Positions 34,261 to 43,047 of a stretch of DNA of 64,000 nt are shown here, in pieces. A program made the position numbers and the translations under genes. The notes beneath the pieces are model-generated. The model saw nothing but the letters and a program-made list of their open reading frames with translations. It had not been told where the DNA came from and did no database searches. How positions within the stretch are numbered: position 1 is the first letter of the stretch; each line of letters begins with the position of its first letter. The DNA is from Gammaproteobacteria bacterium (lineage in GTDB: Bacteria > Pseudomonadota > Gammaproteobacteria > Arenicellales > Poriferihabitantaceae): the NCBI GenBank assembly GCA_030432755.1, contig JAUILZ010000017.1, positions 16,693 to 80,692 on the forward strand, given 5' to 3'.

Positions 34261-35778
34261 TCAGGCGGGCAACGCCACCCGGATCTTCTCGCGCCACTCC
34301 GCGGGACCGGTCTTGTGCACGGATTCGCCACGCGAGTCCACCGCCACGGTGACCGGCATCTCGTCCACCTCGAACTCGTAGATCGCCTCCATCCCGAGAT
34401 CCTCGAAGGCCACCACCCGCGCCGAGCGGATGGCGCTGGATACCAGGTAGGCGGCGCCGCCCACCGCGATCAGATAGGCCGACCGGTGTTCGCGGATGCT
34501 GTTCACCGTGTCATCGCCGCGCTCCGCCTTGCCGATCATGCCGAGGATGCCGGTCTTCTCCAGCATCATGTCGGTGAACTTGTCCATTCGGGTGGCGGTG
34601 GTGGGGCCCGCGGGGCCCACCGCCTCGTCGCCCACGGGGTCCACCGGTCCGACGTAGTAGATGAAGCGGTTGGTGAAATCGACGCCGTCGGGAAGCGGCT
34701 CGCCGCGTTCCATGTACTCGGCGATGCGCTTGTGCGCGGCGTCACGCCCGGTAAGTAACTTGCCGCTGAGGAGCAGGGGCTGTCCCGGTTTCCAGCGGCG
34801 CACGTCCTCGGCGGTGACGGTATCGAGGTCCACCTTGAGGGTGTCCGCGCCCGGTTCCCAGGTGAGTTCGGGCCAGTCCGATACCTTCGGCTGGCGCAGT
34901 TTAGCCGGACCGCTGCCGTCGAGGATGAAATGCGCGTGGCGGGTGGCGGCGCAATTGGGAATCATCGCCACGGGCAGCGAAGCGGCGTGGGTGGGGTATT
35001 CACGCACCTTGATATCAAGCACGGTCGTCAACCCGCCAAGCCCCTGGGCGCCGATGCCGAGCTGGTTCACCTTTTCATAGAGCTCGAGGCGCAGCTCCTC
35101 TGCCGCGGTCTCGGGGCCGCGGGCGATGAGTTCCTGGATGTCGATGGGGTCCATGAGCGATTCTTTCGCCATGAGCATGGCCTTCTCCGCGCTGCCGCCG
35201 AGGCCGATGCCGAGCATGCCCGGCGGACACCAGCCGGCGCCCATGGTGGGCACGGTGCGCAGTACCCAGTCCACCACGCTGTCGCTGGGATTGAGGATGG
35301 TGAACTTGCTCTTGTTCTCGGAGCCGCCGCCCTTGGCGGAGACCGTGACCTCCACCTTGTCCCCTGGCACCAGGTCGGTATGGATCACCGCGGGCGTGTT
35401 GTCGCGGGTGTTTGCGCGCTTGCCGACGGGCGGGAAGACGATGGAGGCGCGAAGCGGGTTGTCGGGGTTCAGGTAGGCGCGGCGAACGCCCTCGTCGATC
35501 ATCTCCGAGAGGGACAGCTCGGCGTCCCAGCGCACGTCCATGCCGACCTTGACGAACACCACCACGATACCGGTGTCCTGGCAGATCGGGCGCCGGCCCT
35601 CGGCGGACATGCGCGAGTTGATCAGGATCTGCGCAATGGCGTTCTTCGCGGACTCGGATTCCTCCCGTTGCCAGGCCCGGTGCATGGCCTCGACGAAGTC
35701 CGGGCTGTGATAGTAGGAGATGTACTGCAGGGCGTCGGCGACGCTCTGGACCAGGTGGTCCTGCTGGATGGTGGTCAT
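34261..35778 (-). CDS. Class I fumarate hydratase (4Fe-4S)
   Basis: Iron-sulfur fumarase interconverting fumarate and malate, directly after SDH in the TCA cycle. ATG 35778 gives 505 residues with the two-domain layout of single-chain class I enzymes: an N-terminal cluster domain (ICQDTGIVVVFVKVG, then GWCPPGMLGIGLGGS and IPNCAATRHAHF carrying cluster Cys) and a C-terminal domain (GPTTATRMDKFTDMML). It is oxygen-sensitive by family. It follows a DUF349 gene by 10 bases. Confidence 0.95.
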   Translation of the reverse strand: MTTIQQDHLVQSVADALQYISYYHSPDFVEAMHRAWQREESESAKNAIAQILINSRMSAEGRRPICQDTGIVVVFVKVGMDVRWDAELSLSEMIDEGVRRAYLNPDNPLRASIVFPPVGKRANTRDNTPAVIHTDLVPGDKVEVTVSAKGGGSENKSKFTILNPSDSVVDWVLRTVPTMGAGWCPPGMLGIGLGGSAEKAMLMAKESLMDPIDIQELIARGPETAAEELRLELYEKVNQLGIGAQGLGGLTTVLDIKVREYPTHAASLPVAMIPNCAATRHAHFILDGSGPAKLRQPKVSDWPELTWEPGADTLKVDLDTVTAEDVRRWKPGQPLLLSGKLLTGRDAAHKRIAEYMERGEPLPDGVDFTNRFIYYVGPVDPVGDEAVGPAGPTTATRMDKFTDMMLEKTGILGMIGKAERGDDTVNSIREHRSAYLIAVGGAAYLVSSAIRSARVVAFEDLGMEAIYEFEVDEMPVTVAVDSRGESVHKTGPAEWREKIRVALPA

Positions 35779-35788
35779 GTTGCGATTG

Positions 35789-37717
35789 TCATGCTGACGC
35801 TTGCAGTGCCTGGTAGCAGGCCTGGAAGCGCTGGTCGGTTTCAGCCTGGCGCGCGGCATCGAGCGCGCCGGTGGTGTGGATACGAACGACGAGGGTGGCA
35901 TCGTCCAGCAGTTCCTGTTCGGCGCCCTTGCCGATGGCCGCGGACAGGCGGCCGATCTGCAGCGCCATGCGGGCACGCGAGTGTTCAGCGGGAGAGTCGA
36001 CGCCGGCATTGATCTCTAGCTGCAGCAGGTAGCCGTTGACTGTCTCGTAGTGGGCATCCAGCGTGGCGCGCAGGGCCGTCAGCGCGGCGGTATCGGATGC
36101 CGCGGTTTCCGCGGCGGCAAATCGTAGCGCCATGGCATCGCCCGGCTCGCCGGATAATGCAGGCAATGCGTCGAATGCCGCGCGCGCCTTGCCGGCATCC
36201 ATTGCTTCGCCGGCGAGCAGTGCCTGTTCAAGTTCGCGGCAGATCGCCGCGCGGCGGAACAGGATGTCATCCGCTTCCGCCTGGGCCGCCTGTTCGAGGG
36301 CGGAGAGTCGGTCGCGCGCGGCCTTCATGGCGTCGCGGTAACGTTTCTCCACCTGGCGCGCCTGGTTCTTTGGCGGCCGGCCGGCATCCTCCCAGGTTTT
36401 CTTCCACTGGCGGATGCGCCCGTCGAGTTCCTCGCCGTTGTCCGGGTTCTCCGCGATCGCGCTCTCGATCTCGGCGCAGAGCGCCTGCCTCGCCTCGAGA
36501 TGCGCGCCGAGCTCCTTCTCGAACGCTTTCTTCGCCTCGCGCCCGCGGTCATAGACCGCGTCGCAGGCTTTCTTGAAGCGGTTCCAGATTTCCTGTTCCT
36601 GTTTGCGCTTGCCCGATACGGTGACATGCCACTGCTTCTGCAGGGACTGCACCTCGGTGATGGCCCTGCGGGTGTCGTCCAGCTTCGACAGGGGCTCGAT
36701 CGCGGCGATCAGCTCCTGGCGTTGCTTCAGGTTGCGCTTGCGTTCCCGGTCGAGGGGGCCGTCGAAGCGCGCGATGATGGAGTCGAAACGCTTGCCCAGG
36801 GGCTTGCGGTCGCGGTAGTCCGCCGGCCCGAGCTTGCGCCATCGCGACGTCTGTTCACGCACGAGCTGTTGCACGGCTTTCCAGTCGGGACTACGCCAGT
36901 CGGTTTCCTCGTAGGCCTTTTCCAGCGTCTCGCAGACCTCGGTACGGTGGCGGCTGGCGGATTGCCGCTGTTTGCGGCGCTCGTCGAACCAGGCCTTGCA
37001 GGGTTCGTAGGCTTTCGTGCAGGCGGCGTCGAATACCGGGTAGAGCTTGTGATCACCGCCTTCGCCGGACTGGTCCCATTGCTTCCATTCCTCGCGCGCC
37101 GCCTGGATGCGTTTTGCGATTTTTCCGAGATCCTTCTCGTTGTCATGGATCGTCCGGATCTCCTCGATGATCTTTTCCCGCGCCTGCTCGGTGCCCCACT
37201 GCCGCCATGACGCCAGTTTCTTGATTTTCGGTTGCAGCGCTTCGAGCTCCGCGATCACCTTCTGCCGGCGTTGTGCCGACAAGCCCTTGATACGGTTGAG
37301 CCCGTTGATGACCTTCTGCTCGAGTTGCTGGGATGCGGCGAGGTCGTTACCACCGAGGCTTTCGCGCAGTTCGACGAGAAGGGACTCGATCTGCGCGAAA
37401 TCCGCGTTGCGGCCGTCCACCTGGCGATGGATGCGTTCACGCAGGGTTTCGAAACGCTGTTCAAGCCCCGCGCGGTTTTTACTGTCCGCAGGCAGGGCAG
37501 GGTCGAGCGACTCCCAGGACTTGCGCAACTGCTTCGCCCGGTGTTCATCCAGCGCACCTTTCGACTGCATAAACTGGTCGAGCTGTTGCAGCAACGTGAT
37601 CGCGTCGCGTTCGATCATGACGGCTTCGGACTGCGCCTGTTGTTCACGGGCGACAGACACCGGCCCGGAGGGTGCGGCTTCCAGGGCGGTTGGCCCGGAC
37701 TGTTTATCAGGGTCCAT
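35789..37717 (-). CDS. DUF349 repeat protein
   Basis: A 642-residue, highly charged, almost wholly helical protein of unknown function. Several DUF349-type units are visible, each with a W near the start (e.g. AREEWKQWDQSG, QEIWNRFKKACDAVYD, RQWKKTWEDAGRP). Long Glu/Arg/Lys/Gln stretches predict coiled coils; no signal peptide or membrane segment. It probably shares a transcript with the class I fumarase behind it. What links them is not known. Confidence 0.88.
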   Translation of the reverse strand: MDPDKQSGPTALEAAPSGPVSVAREQQAQSEAVMIERDAITLLQQLDQFMQSKGALDEHRAKQLRKSWESLDPALPADSKNRAGLEQRFETLRERIHRQVDGRNADFAQIESLLVELRESLGGNDLAASQQLEQKVINGLNRIKGLSAQRRQKVIAELEALQPKIKKLASWRQWGTEQAREKIIEEIRTIHDNEKDLGKIAKRIQAAREEWKQWDQSGEGGDHKLYPVFDAACTKAYEPCKAWFDERRKQRQSASRHRTEVCETLEKAYEETDWRSPDWKAVQQLVREQTSRWRKLGPADYRDRKPLGKRFDSIIARFDGPLDRERKRNLKQRQELIAAIEPLSKLDDTRRAITEVQSLQKQWHVTVSGKRKQEQEIWNRFKKACDAVYDRGREAKKAFEKELGAHLEARQALCAEIESAIAENPDNGEELDGRIRQWKKTWEDAGRPPKNQARQVEKRYRDAMKAARDRLSALEQAAQAEADDILFRRAAICRELEQALLAGEAMDAGKARAAFDALPALSGEPGDAMALRFAAAETAASDTAALTALRATLDAHYETVNGYLLQLEINAGVDSPAEHSRARMALQIGRLSAAIGKGAEQELLDDATLVVRIHTTGALDAARQAETDQRFQACYQALQASA

Positions 37718-37790
37718 GCAAACGGGGAGAGCTTTGTCGTAAAATCCGGCGAAGGGATTCGACGATTATACCCATTCACCCACCAGCGAC

Positions 37791-37820
37791 GCGATCACCA
37801 GGCTTGCGATCACCAGGCTT
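37791..37820 (+). repeat. Exact 15-base tandem duplication upstream of mltD
   Basis: GCGATCACCAGGCTT occurs twice in direct succession (37791-37805 and 37806-37820), between the divergent DUF349 gene and the mltD-like gene, ending 18 bases before the ATG. A TAAAAT box at 37740-37745 could be the upstream promoter, which would place the repeat in the mRNA leader. Confidence 0.9.
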
Positions 37821-37838
37821 CAGGCCATCGTCCCAAAG

Positions 37839-40208
37839 ATGTTCCCGATAATGCGCCGGATCGCGATGCCGTTGCTGGCCGCCGCGGGAATCGGGTTGAG
37901 CTGTCTGTTTGGCGTTCAATCCGCGCGCGCGCATCACCTCCTGCCGTATCACCAACTCGACTGCAGTCCGAGCTTTCCCTGTCCCGAGGAAATCCATCGA
38001 CGGGTCGATTTCTGGATCATGGTTTTCCGTGAATGGGGCAAGGAAATCGCGATATTTCACGACCCATTGGTGCCGGAGCGGGTCTTTCGAATCCTGGATA
38101 CCGGTTCGGGCTGTGGCGGCAAGGTGAGAAGCAGGATCAAGGCCAATTACCAGGACATTCGCAACGACCTGCGCGCGCTCGCCGCGAACCTCGATGCGGG
38201 CAAGCCCATCACCGACGAGTACCAGCGCCACCTGCTGGAACTGTTTCCCGGCGGACGAACCAGCGAGATCCGTCACTCGGCAAAGGACATCCGTTGCCAG
38301 ACCGGGGTGCGTGAGGGTTTCGAGGAGGGGCTGAAGCGCTTCGATCGTTACGTGGGTCTGGTGGACCACGTACTCGCCGAGAACAATTTGCCGGCGGACA
38401 TTCGCTACCTCCCGTTCGTCGAGTCTTCCTACAACCCGCGCGCCTATTCCAAGGCCGGCGCCGCCGGGCTCTGGCAGATCATGCCCGCCACCGCGCGTGA
38501 CCTCGGCCTCGAGATAAATGCCACCCAGGACGAGCGCCTCGACCCCGATGCCGCCACCCGCGCGGCGGCGCGCTACCTCGTGGACGCCACCCATCGCCTG
38601 GGCGAAGTGTCGCGCCAGAAGCAGCCGGGCATCGCCGCGGAGACGATCAACCCGTTCGTCATCACGTCCTACAACTATGGCGTCAACGGCATGCGGCGCG
38701 CGATCCAGAGTATCGGTCCGGATTACATGACGGTGCTCAATCGCTACAAGTCGCCGTCCTTCCAGGTCGCGGTGAAGAATTTCTATGCCAGCTTCCTTGC
38801 CGCGCGTCACGTGGCGAAGAACGCGGATCAATACTTCCGTGGCGTCGTGCCGCCATCGCAGGACCAGGTCGTCACGGTGATGCTCCAGAACGCAACCTCC
38901 ATGGAACGGATCAAGGGCGTGTTCGGCGTCTCCGAGGACGAGCTGAGGCCGCTCAATGCGCCGCTCACCCGTTTCGTCTGGAATGGCTGGCGACTGATTC
39001 CGGCGGGCTACCGCTTGCAGTTGCCCGCGCGCGCGACGGGCTGGGATGCGGAGATCAAGAAACTTGCCGCATTACCACCGGAACAGGATGTTCCGGGCGG
39101 CGATACCTACACCGTGCGCCGAGGCGATACCGCCTGCGGCATCGCGCGCGCCCTGCGCGTCAACTGCGCCACCCTCATCAGCGCCAACAGCCTCGGCGAT
39201 CGCGCGCTCATCCGTGTCGGCCAGAGGCTGCTGATTCCGCGTACGCCGACGCGCACCGCGGCGGTGGCGACGACTGGCGATGCGGCAACCGCGACCACCA
39301 CCTGGACGGTCAGGCGGGGCGATACGGCCTGCGGCATTGCCCGCCGGACCGGCGTGGACTGCAAGGAACTGATCCGGGTCAACCAGCTGGGTCGGCGGGC
39401 GCGGATCCTGGTGGGTCAGCAACTGGTCATCCCGGGGACGGACTACGTCGAGGCAAACATCGCCGGCCTGAACGCGGAGAACGAATACGTGGTGCAGAAA
39501 GGAGATTCCGTCTGTGGCGTAGCCTCCCGCTTCAGCGTTTCCTGCCCGGACCTGCTACGCCAGAATGGTCTCAACCGCCAGTCGGTCATTCATCCAGGCC
39601 AGAAACTGGCTATCCCCGGATTCGCTACTCCCGCGACGACGGAGACCGCGGCCGCACTCGCGGCGCAACCGGCGCCGGTTGACGAGGGCGCGGTCGTTCC
39701 TTCCAAGCGTGACCCGGCGCCTCTCGCGCCGGACAACCAGCTCGTCAACCTTCTGGATACGTTGCCGGACCTGGGCATCCGGGTGGGCAGCCAGTCCGGC
39801 AAACCGGTGTATTTCATCTACGTCGAGGTGGACGAGACCCTGGGGCATTACGCCGACTGGCTCGGCATCGGCGGCTCGCGCCTCCTGCGCCAGCTGAACG
39901 GGCTGCGCCCCGATTCCACGTTGCGGCTCGGGCAACGCCTGAAGTTCCCGGAAATCACCGCGGAAACCGTGTCCCGATTCGAGCAGAAACGCACCGAGTA
40001 CCACCAGGTCCTGAGCGAGACCCTGAAGGAGAACTACCAGCTCACGGGCATCGAAAGCTATACCGTGCAGAGCGGAGAATCGTTGTGGGACATGTCCCGG
40101 CGACTGGGGTTTCCCCTCTGGTTGCTCTATCGTCTGAATCCGGAGCTGCGTTATACCGGCCTGTCCGCCGGGCGCACGGTGAAGCTGCCACAGCTGACCG
40201 CGATCTGA
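37839..40208 (+). CDS. MltD-like membrane-bound lytic transglycosylase with five LysM domains
   Basis: Cleaves peptidoglycan glycan strands in the periplasm. ATG 37839 (or 37851) gives a signal peptide ending QSARA near residue 32. The SLT domain has the catalytic Glu195 in VESSYNPRAYSKAGAAGLWQ. LysM-like peptidoglycan-binding units lie at about 422-468, 488-533, 548-593, 648-708 (degenerate) and 740-786. The first three carry a Cys pair at identical spacing (C-x9-C), which E. coli MltD lacks. Length is 789 against 452 in E. coli. There is no lipobox. Confidence 0.92.
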   Translation: MFPIMRRIAMPLLAAAGIGLSCLFGVQSARAHHLLPYHQLDCSPSFPCPEEIHRRVDFWIMVFREWGKEIAIFHDPLVPERVFRILDTGSGCGGKVRSRIKANYQDIRNDLRALAANLDAGKPITDEYQRHLLELFPGGRTSEIRHSAKDIRCQTGVREGFEEGLKRFDRYVGLVDHVLAENNLPADIRYLPFVESSYNPRAYSKAGAAGLWQIMPATARDLGLEINATQDERLDPDAATRAAARYLVDATHRLGEVSRQKQPGIAAETINPFVITSYNYGVNGMRRAIQSIGPDYMTVLNRYKSPSFQVAVKNFYASFLAARHVAKNADQYFRGVVPPSQDQVVTVMLQNATSMERIKGVFGVSEDELRPLNAPLTRFVWNGWRLIPAGYRLQLPARATGWDAEIKKLAALPPEQDVPGGDTYTVRRGDTACGIARALRVNCATLISANSLGDRALIRVGQRLLIPRTPTRTAAVATTGDAATATTTWTVRRGDTACGIARRTGVDCKELIRVNQLGRRARILVGQQLVIPGTDYVEANIAGLNAENEYVVQKGDSVCGVASRFSVSCPDLLRQNGLNRQSVIHPGQKLAIPGFATPATTETAAALAAQPAPVDEGAVVPSKRDPAPLAPDNQLVNLLDTLPDLGIRVGSQSGKPVYFIYVEVDETLGHYADWLGIGGSRLLRQLNGLRPDSTLRLGQRLKFPEITAETVSRFEQKRTEYHQVLSETLKENYQLTGIESYTVQSGESLWDMSRRLGFPLWLLYRLNPELRYTGLSAGRTVKLPQLTAI

Positions 40209-40212
40209 GGCG

Positions 40213-41064
40213 TCAGTCCTCCGCAGTATCTTCGCGGATGATGGGCAGACTGTCGTCCGCCGCCCATTCCATCCATGATCCCGCATAGGCGCGAACCTTG
40301 TCGTAGCCGAGAGAGCGCAGCATGGCGAAGGCATGGGATGAGCGCTGGTGCGTCTGGCAGTGGACGATGGTTTCGTGTTCGCGGTCGATGCCGCGTTCCG
40401 CGAGCAACGCCTCGAGACGTTCCTCTGGAAGCAGCCGGTTGGCGTTTTCCCTGTCGATGGTCGACTGCCAGTCGAGGTTGCGCGCGCCGGGAATGCGCCC
40501 CTTGCGCGCGGAGTTGGTCTTGCGGCCGAGAAACTCGTCCTCGCTGCGCGCATCGAGGATGCGAATCGACGGGTCGCCGAGCGCCGCAAGCACCCCGGCC
40601 TTGTCGATGATCACCGCGGGGTTCGGGTGAGCCTTCCAGGGCGTGACGGGAATCGCGGGCGTCACTTCTCCCGATTCGACAGGCAGCCCATCCGCCAGCC
40701 AGGCGCCGAGGCCGCCGTTCAACAGGGACAGCCGTGAATGGCCCATGGCTTCGAGCACCCAGGCAAGCCGCGCACCGGCGGTTCCGCCGTTGTCGTCGTA
40801 GCAGACGACATCCTGGCCCGCGTCGAGGCCGACGCTGGCGAAGACGCTCTCCAGCGTCTTGGGGGCCGGCAGCAACCCCGGCGCCGGCTTCACCCCGAGG
40901 GACAGTCCCGCCGGATCGAGCCAGAGCGCGCCGGGTACGTGGCCGTCGACATATTGCTCGCGCTTGCCGACGCAGATCACCAGCGGACGCGCGTCGCCTG
41001 GGCCGGCCAACAGGTCGGCGAGATCACGCGCTTCAACGAGATAGGGCAGGGAGTCGGGAGACAT
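40213..41064 (-). CDS. Two-domain rhodanese-like sulfurtransferase
   Basis: Thiosulfate or 3-mercaptopyruvate sulfurtransferase family. The 283-residue protein has an inactive N-terminal rhodanese domain (GHVPGALWLDP, no Cys in the loop) and an active C-terminal domain with the nucleophile Cys236 in VHCQTHQRSSHA. The loop is not the CG[ST]GVT of mercaptopyruvate enzymes, so the donor is uncertain. It is divergent from truD with only eight bases between start codons. Confidence 0.92.
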   Translation of the reverse strand: MSPDSLPYLVEARDLADLLAGPGDARPLVICVGKREQYVDGHVPGALWLDPAGLSLGVKPAPGLLPAPKTLESVFASVGLDAGQDVVCYDDNGGTAGARLAWVLEAMGHSRLSLLNGGLGAWLADGLPVESGEVTPAIPVTPWKAHPNPAVIIDKAGVLAALGDPSIRILDARSEDEFLGRKTNSARKGRIPGARNLDWQSTIDRENANRLLPEERLEALLAERGIDREHETIVHCQTHQRSSHAFAMLRSLGYDKVRAYAGSWMEWAADDSLPIIREDTAED

Positions 41065-41072
41065 CCGCTACA

Positions 41073-42188
41073 ATGCGCCGGTTTGAATCCCCGGCGATTA
41101 TAGACTTGTCCCCCGCGAATACCATCGAACCCGGTTCGGGTGATGCCTGGGGAGACCCCGTTGACGGCCTGGTTCGTGCCCATGGCGCGCCTGTTTGCCG
41201 CGCGCGAATCCGGGCTTCGGCGGAGGATTTCGTGGTCGAGGAATTGCTCGGCTTCGACCCCCCGGGTGAAGGTCCGCATCACTGGATCCGCGTGCGCTGC
41301 CGTCAGCAGAACACGCACGACGTGGCGCGCAAGCTCGCCGAATCAGCGGGCGTCGCGCTTCGCGATGTCGGTTTCAGCGGTCTCAAGGACCGGGTGGCGG
41401 TGACGACCCAGTGGTTCAGCCTGCCACGGAACCCGGTGGACGCGCCGCTGCCGGAATCGTTGCGGCGAATGTTCGCGTCTGACCCGGGCATCGAGCTCGT
41501 GTGTGAAAGCGCGAATGCGCGCAAATTGAAACGCGGAACCCACCGGGGAAACCGGTTTGCCATCGTCCTGCGGGAACTCTCGGCTGCGCCGGAGTCGTGT
41601 GACGATCGCCTGGCGATCATCCGTGCACAGGGCGTGCCTAATTACTTTGGGCCCCAGCGTTTCGGCCGTCGAGGCAGCAATCTGGCGCACGCGCAGCGGC
41701 TTTCGCGCAACGGCCGGTTGCGGGTCAGCCGCCAGGCGCGCTCTCTGGCGCTCTCCGCCGCGCGCGCGTTCCTGTTCAATGCCGTGTTGTCGCGGCGCGT
41801 GGCAAACGGCACATGGAACCACGCCACCCCCGGCGATGTCATGCAACTCGCGGGCAGCCGCTCGCATTTCCACTACGATGGTTCGGATCCGGCGGTGGCT
41901 GATAGAATCGCGGCCTGGGACATACACCCCACCGGGCCGCTCTGGGGGCGGGGTGAATCCCCCGCGACGGAGTCGGTGCAGGCGCTCGAACGCGAGGTTT
42001 GTGGTACACGGGCGGACTTCACCCACCTGCTCGAGTCGGCGGGGCTGCGCCAGGAGCGACGCGCGCTTCGACTTCGACCGGCGCATCTGACCTGGACCGC
42101 CAGCGGCGACAGCCTGGCATTGCGCTTCGAGCTGCCGGCGGGGACTTTTGCCACCGCGGTGTTGCGGGAACTGGTCGCCACCAGTTGA
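41073..42188 (+). CDS. truD: tRNA pseudouridine(13) synthase TruD
   Basis: Isomerises uridine 13 in tRNA-Glu. The 371-residue protein has the family motifs ASAEDFVVEELLGF, VGFSGLKDRVAVTTQWF (catalytic Asp in LKDR), VPNYFGPQRFGRRGSN and the LPAGTFATAVLRE ending. The start is uncertain: the conserved part begins about 30 residues in, and a TACAAT box (41069-41074) overlaps this ATG; TTG 41106 is the next in-frame option. Confidence 0.93.
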   Translation: MRRFESPAIIDLSPANTIEPGSGDAWGDPVDGLVRAHGAPVCRARIRASAEDFVVEELLGFDPPGEGPHHWIRVRCRQQNTHDVARKLAESAGVALRDVGFSGLKDRVAVTTQWFSLPRNPVDAPLPESLRRMFASDPGIELVCESANARKLKRGTHRGNRFAIVLRELSAAPESCDDRLAIIRAQGVPNYFGPQRFGRRGSNLAHAQRLSRNGRLRVSRQARSLALSAARAFLFNAVLSRRVANGTWNHATPGDVMQLAGSRSHFHYDGSDPAVADRIAAWDIHPTGPLWGRGESPATESVQALEREVCGTRADFTHLLESAGLRQERRALRLRPAHLTWTASGDSLALRFELPAGTFATAVLRELVATS

Positions 42189-42231
42189 TGCCGGACTGCG
42201 ATCAAGGGCGCGCCGACCAAGACGAATCGAC

Positions 42232-43047
42232 ATGACATTCATCGACAAGCTCGAAAAGGCCTGGCAAACACGGGACTCACTGGTCTGCGTTGGAATCGAC
42301 CCGGATCCCGAGCGTATCCCTGCCAGTGCCGGTGGCCTCTACGAGTTCTGCCAGGCCATCGTCGATGCCACGGCTGACCATGCCTGCGCGTTCAAACCCC
42401 AGTTCGCCCATTTTGCGGCTGCTGGCGCGGAACAGGCCCTGGCCCGGCTGGTGGACCATATTCACGTGCATCATCCGGAGATCCCGGTCATTCTCGACGC
42501 CAAGCGCGGGGATGTCGGCTCCACGGCGCGCATGTACGCGCGCGAGGCGTTTCAGCGCTACGGCGCGGACGCGGTCACCGTAAGCCCCTATCTCGGTGGC
42601 GATACCCTGGAACCGTTTCTCGAGTATGCCGACCGCGGGGTCTTCATCCTGTGCCGCACGTCCAATCCCGGCAGTGGTGATATCCAGTCCTTGGTATGCG
42701 AGGGGACCCCGGTATCGATCCACGTCGCGCGCCGCGCCGCAAGGCAATGGAATGGCAACGGTAACGCGGCCCTCGTGGTGGGCGCGACCTGGCCCGGGGA
42801 ACTCGCGGCGGTGCGCGCGGAAGTGGGTGACATGCCGCTGCTGATTCCCGGGGTGGGTGCCCAGGGCGGCGACATCGGGGCGGTCATTGGGGCCGGCGCC
42901 GACAGCCGTGGCCTTGGCCTTGTCATCAATGCCTCGCGCTCCATCAACTATGCTTCCGACGGCGAAGACTTCGCCCGGGCAGCCGCCGCTGAAGCGGCGC
43001 GCCTGAAAAACCTGGTCAACCAGCATCGCGGTAATCCTGAGTCATGA
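42232..43047 (+). CDS. pyrF: Orotidine 5'-phosphate decarboxylase, type 2
   Basis: Last step of UMP synthesis. The 271-residue protein belongs to the longer second subfamily (as in actinobacteria and myxococci), not the roughly 240-residue E. coli type: CVGIDPDPERIP, FKPQFAHFAAAGAE, catalytic Asp89-x-Lys91-x-x-Asp94 in LDAKRGDVGST, RTSNPGSGD and LIPGVGAQGGD. It follows truD by 43 bases and overlaps the next gene by four. With pyrG at the window start, two ends of the pyrimidine pathway are present but unlinked. Confidence 0.95.
   Translation: MTFIDKLEKAWQTRDSLVCVGIDPDPERIPASAGGLYEFCQAIVDATADHACAFKPQFAHFAAAGAEQALARLVDHIHVHHPEIPVILDAKRGDVGSTARMYAREAFQRYGADAVTVSPYLGGDTLEPFLEYADRGVFILCRTSNPGSGDIQSLVCEGTPVSIHVARRAARQWNGNGNAALVVGATWPGELAAVRAEVGDMPLLIPGVGAQGGDIGAVIGAGADSRGLGLVINASRSINYASDGEDFARAAAAEAARLKNLVNQHRGNPES

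Noticed and set aside
41070..41095. tRNA T-arm-like sequence (CCGGTTTGAATCCCCGG) at the truD start
   Set aside because: A stem-loop with TTTGAATC resembles a tRNA T-arm, but there is no acceptor stem, anticodon arm or CCA around it, and it lies in the truD reading frame.
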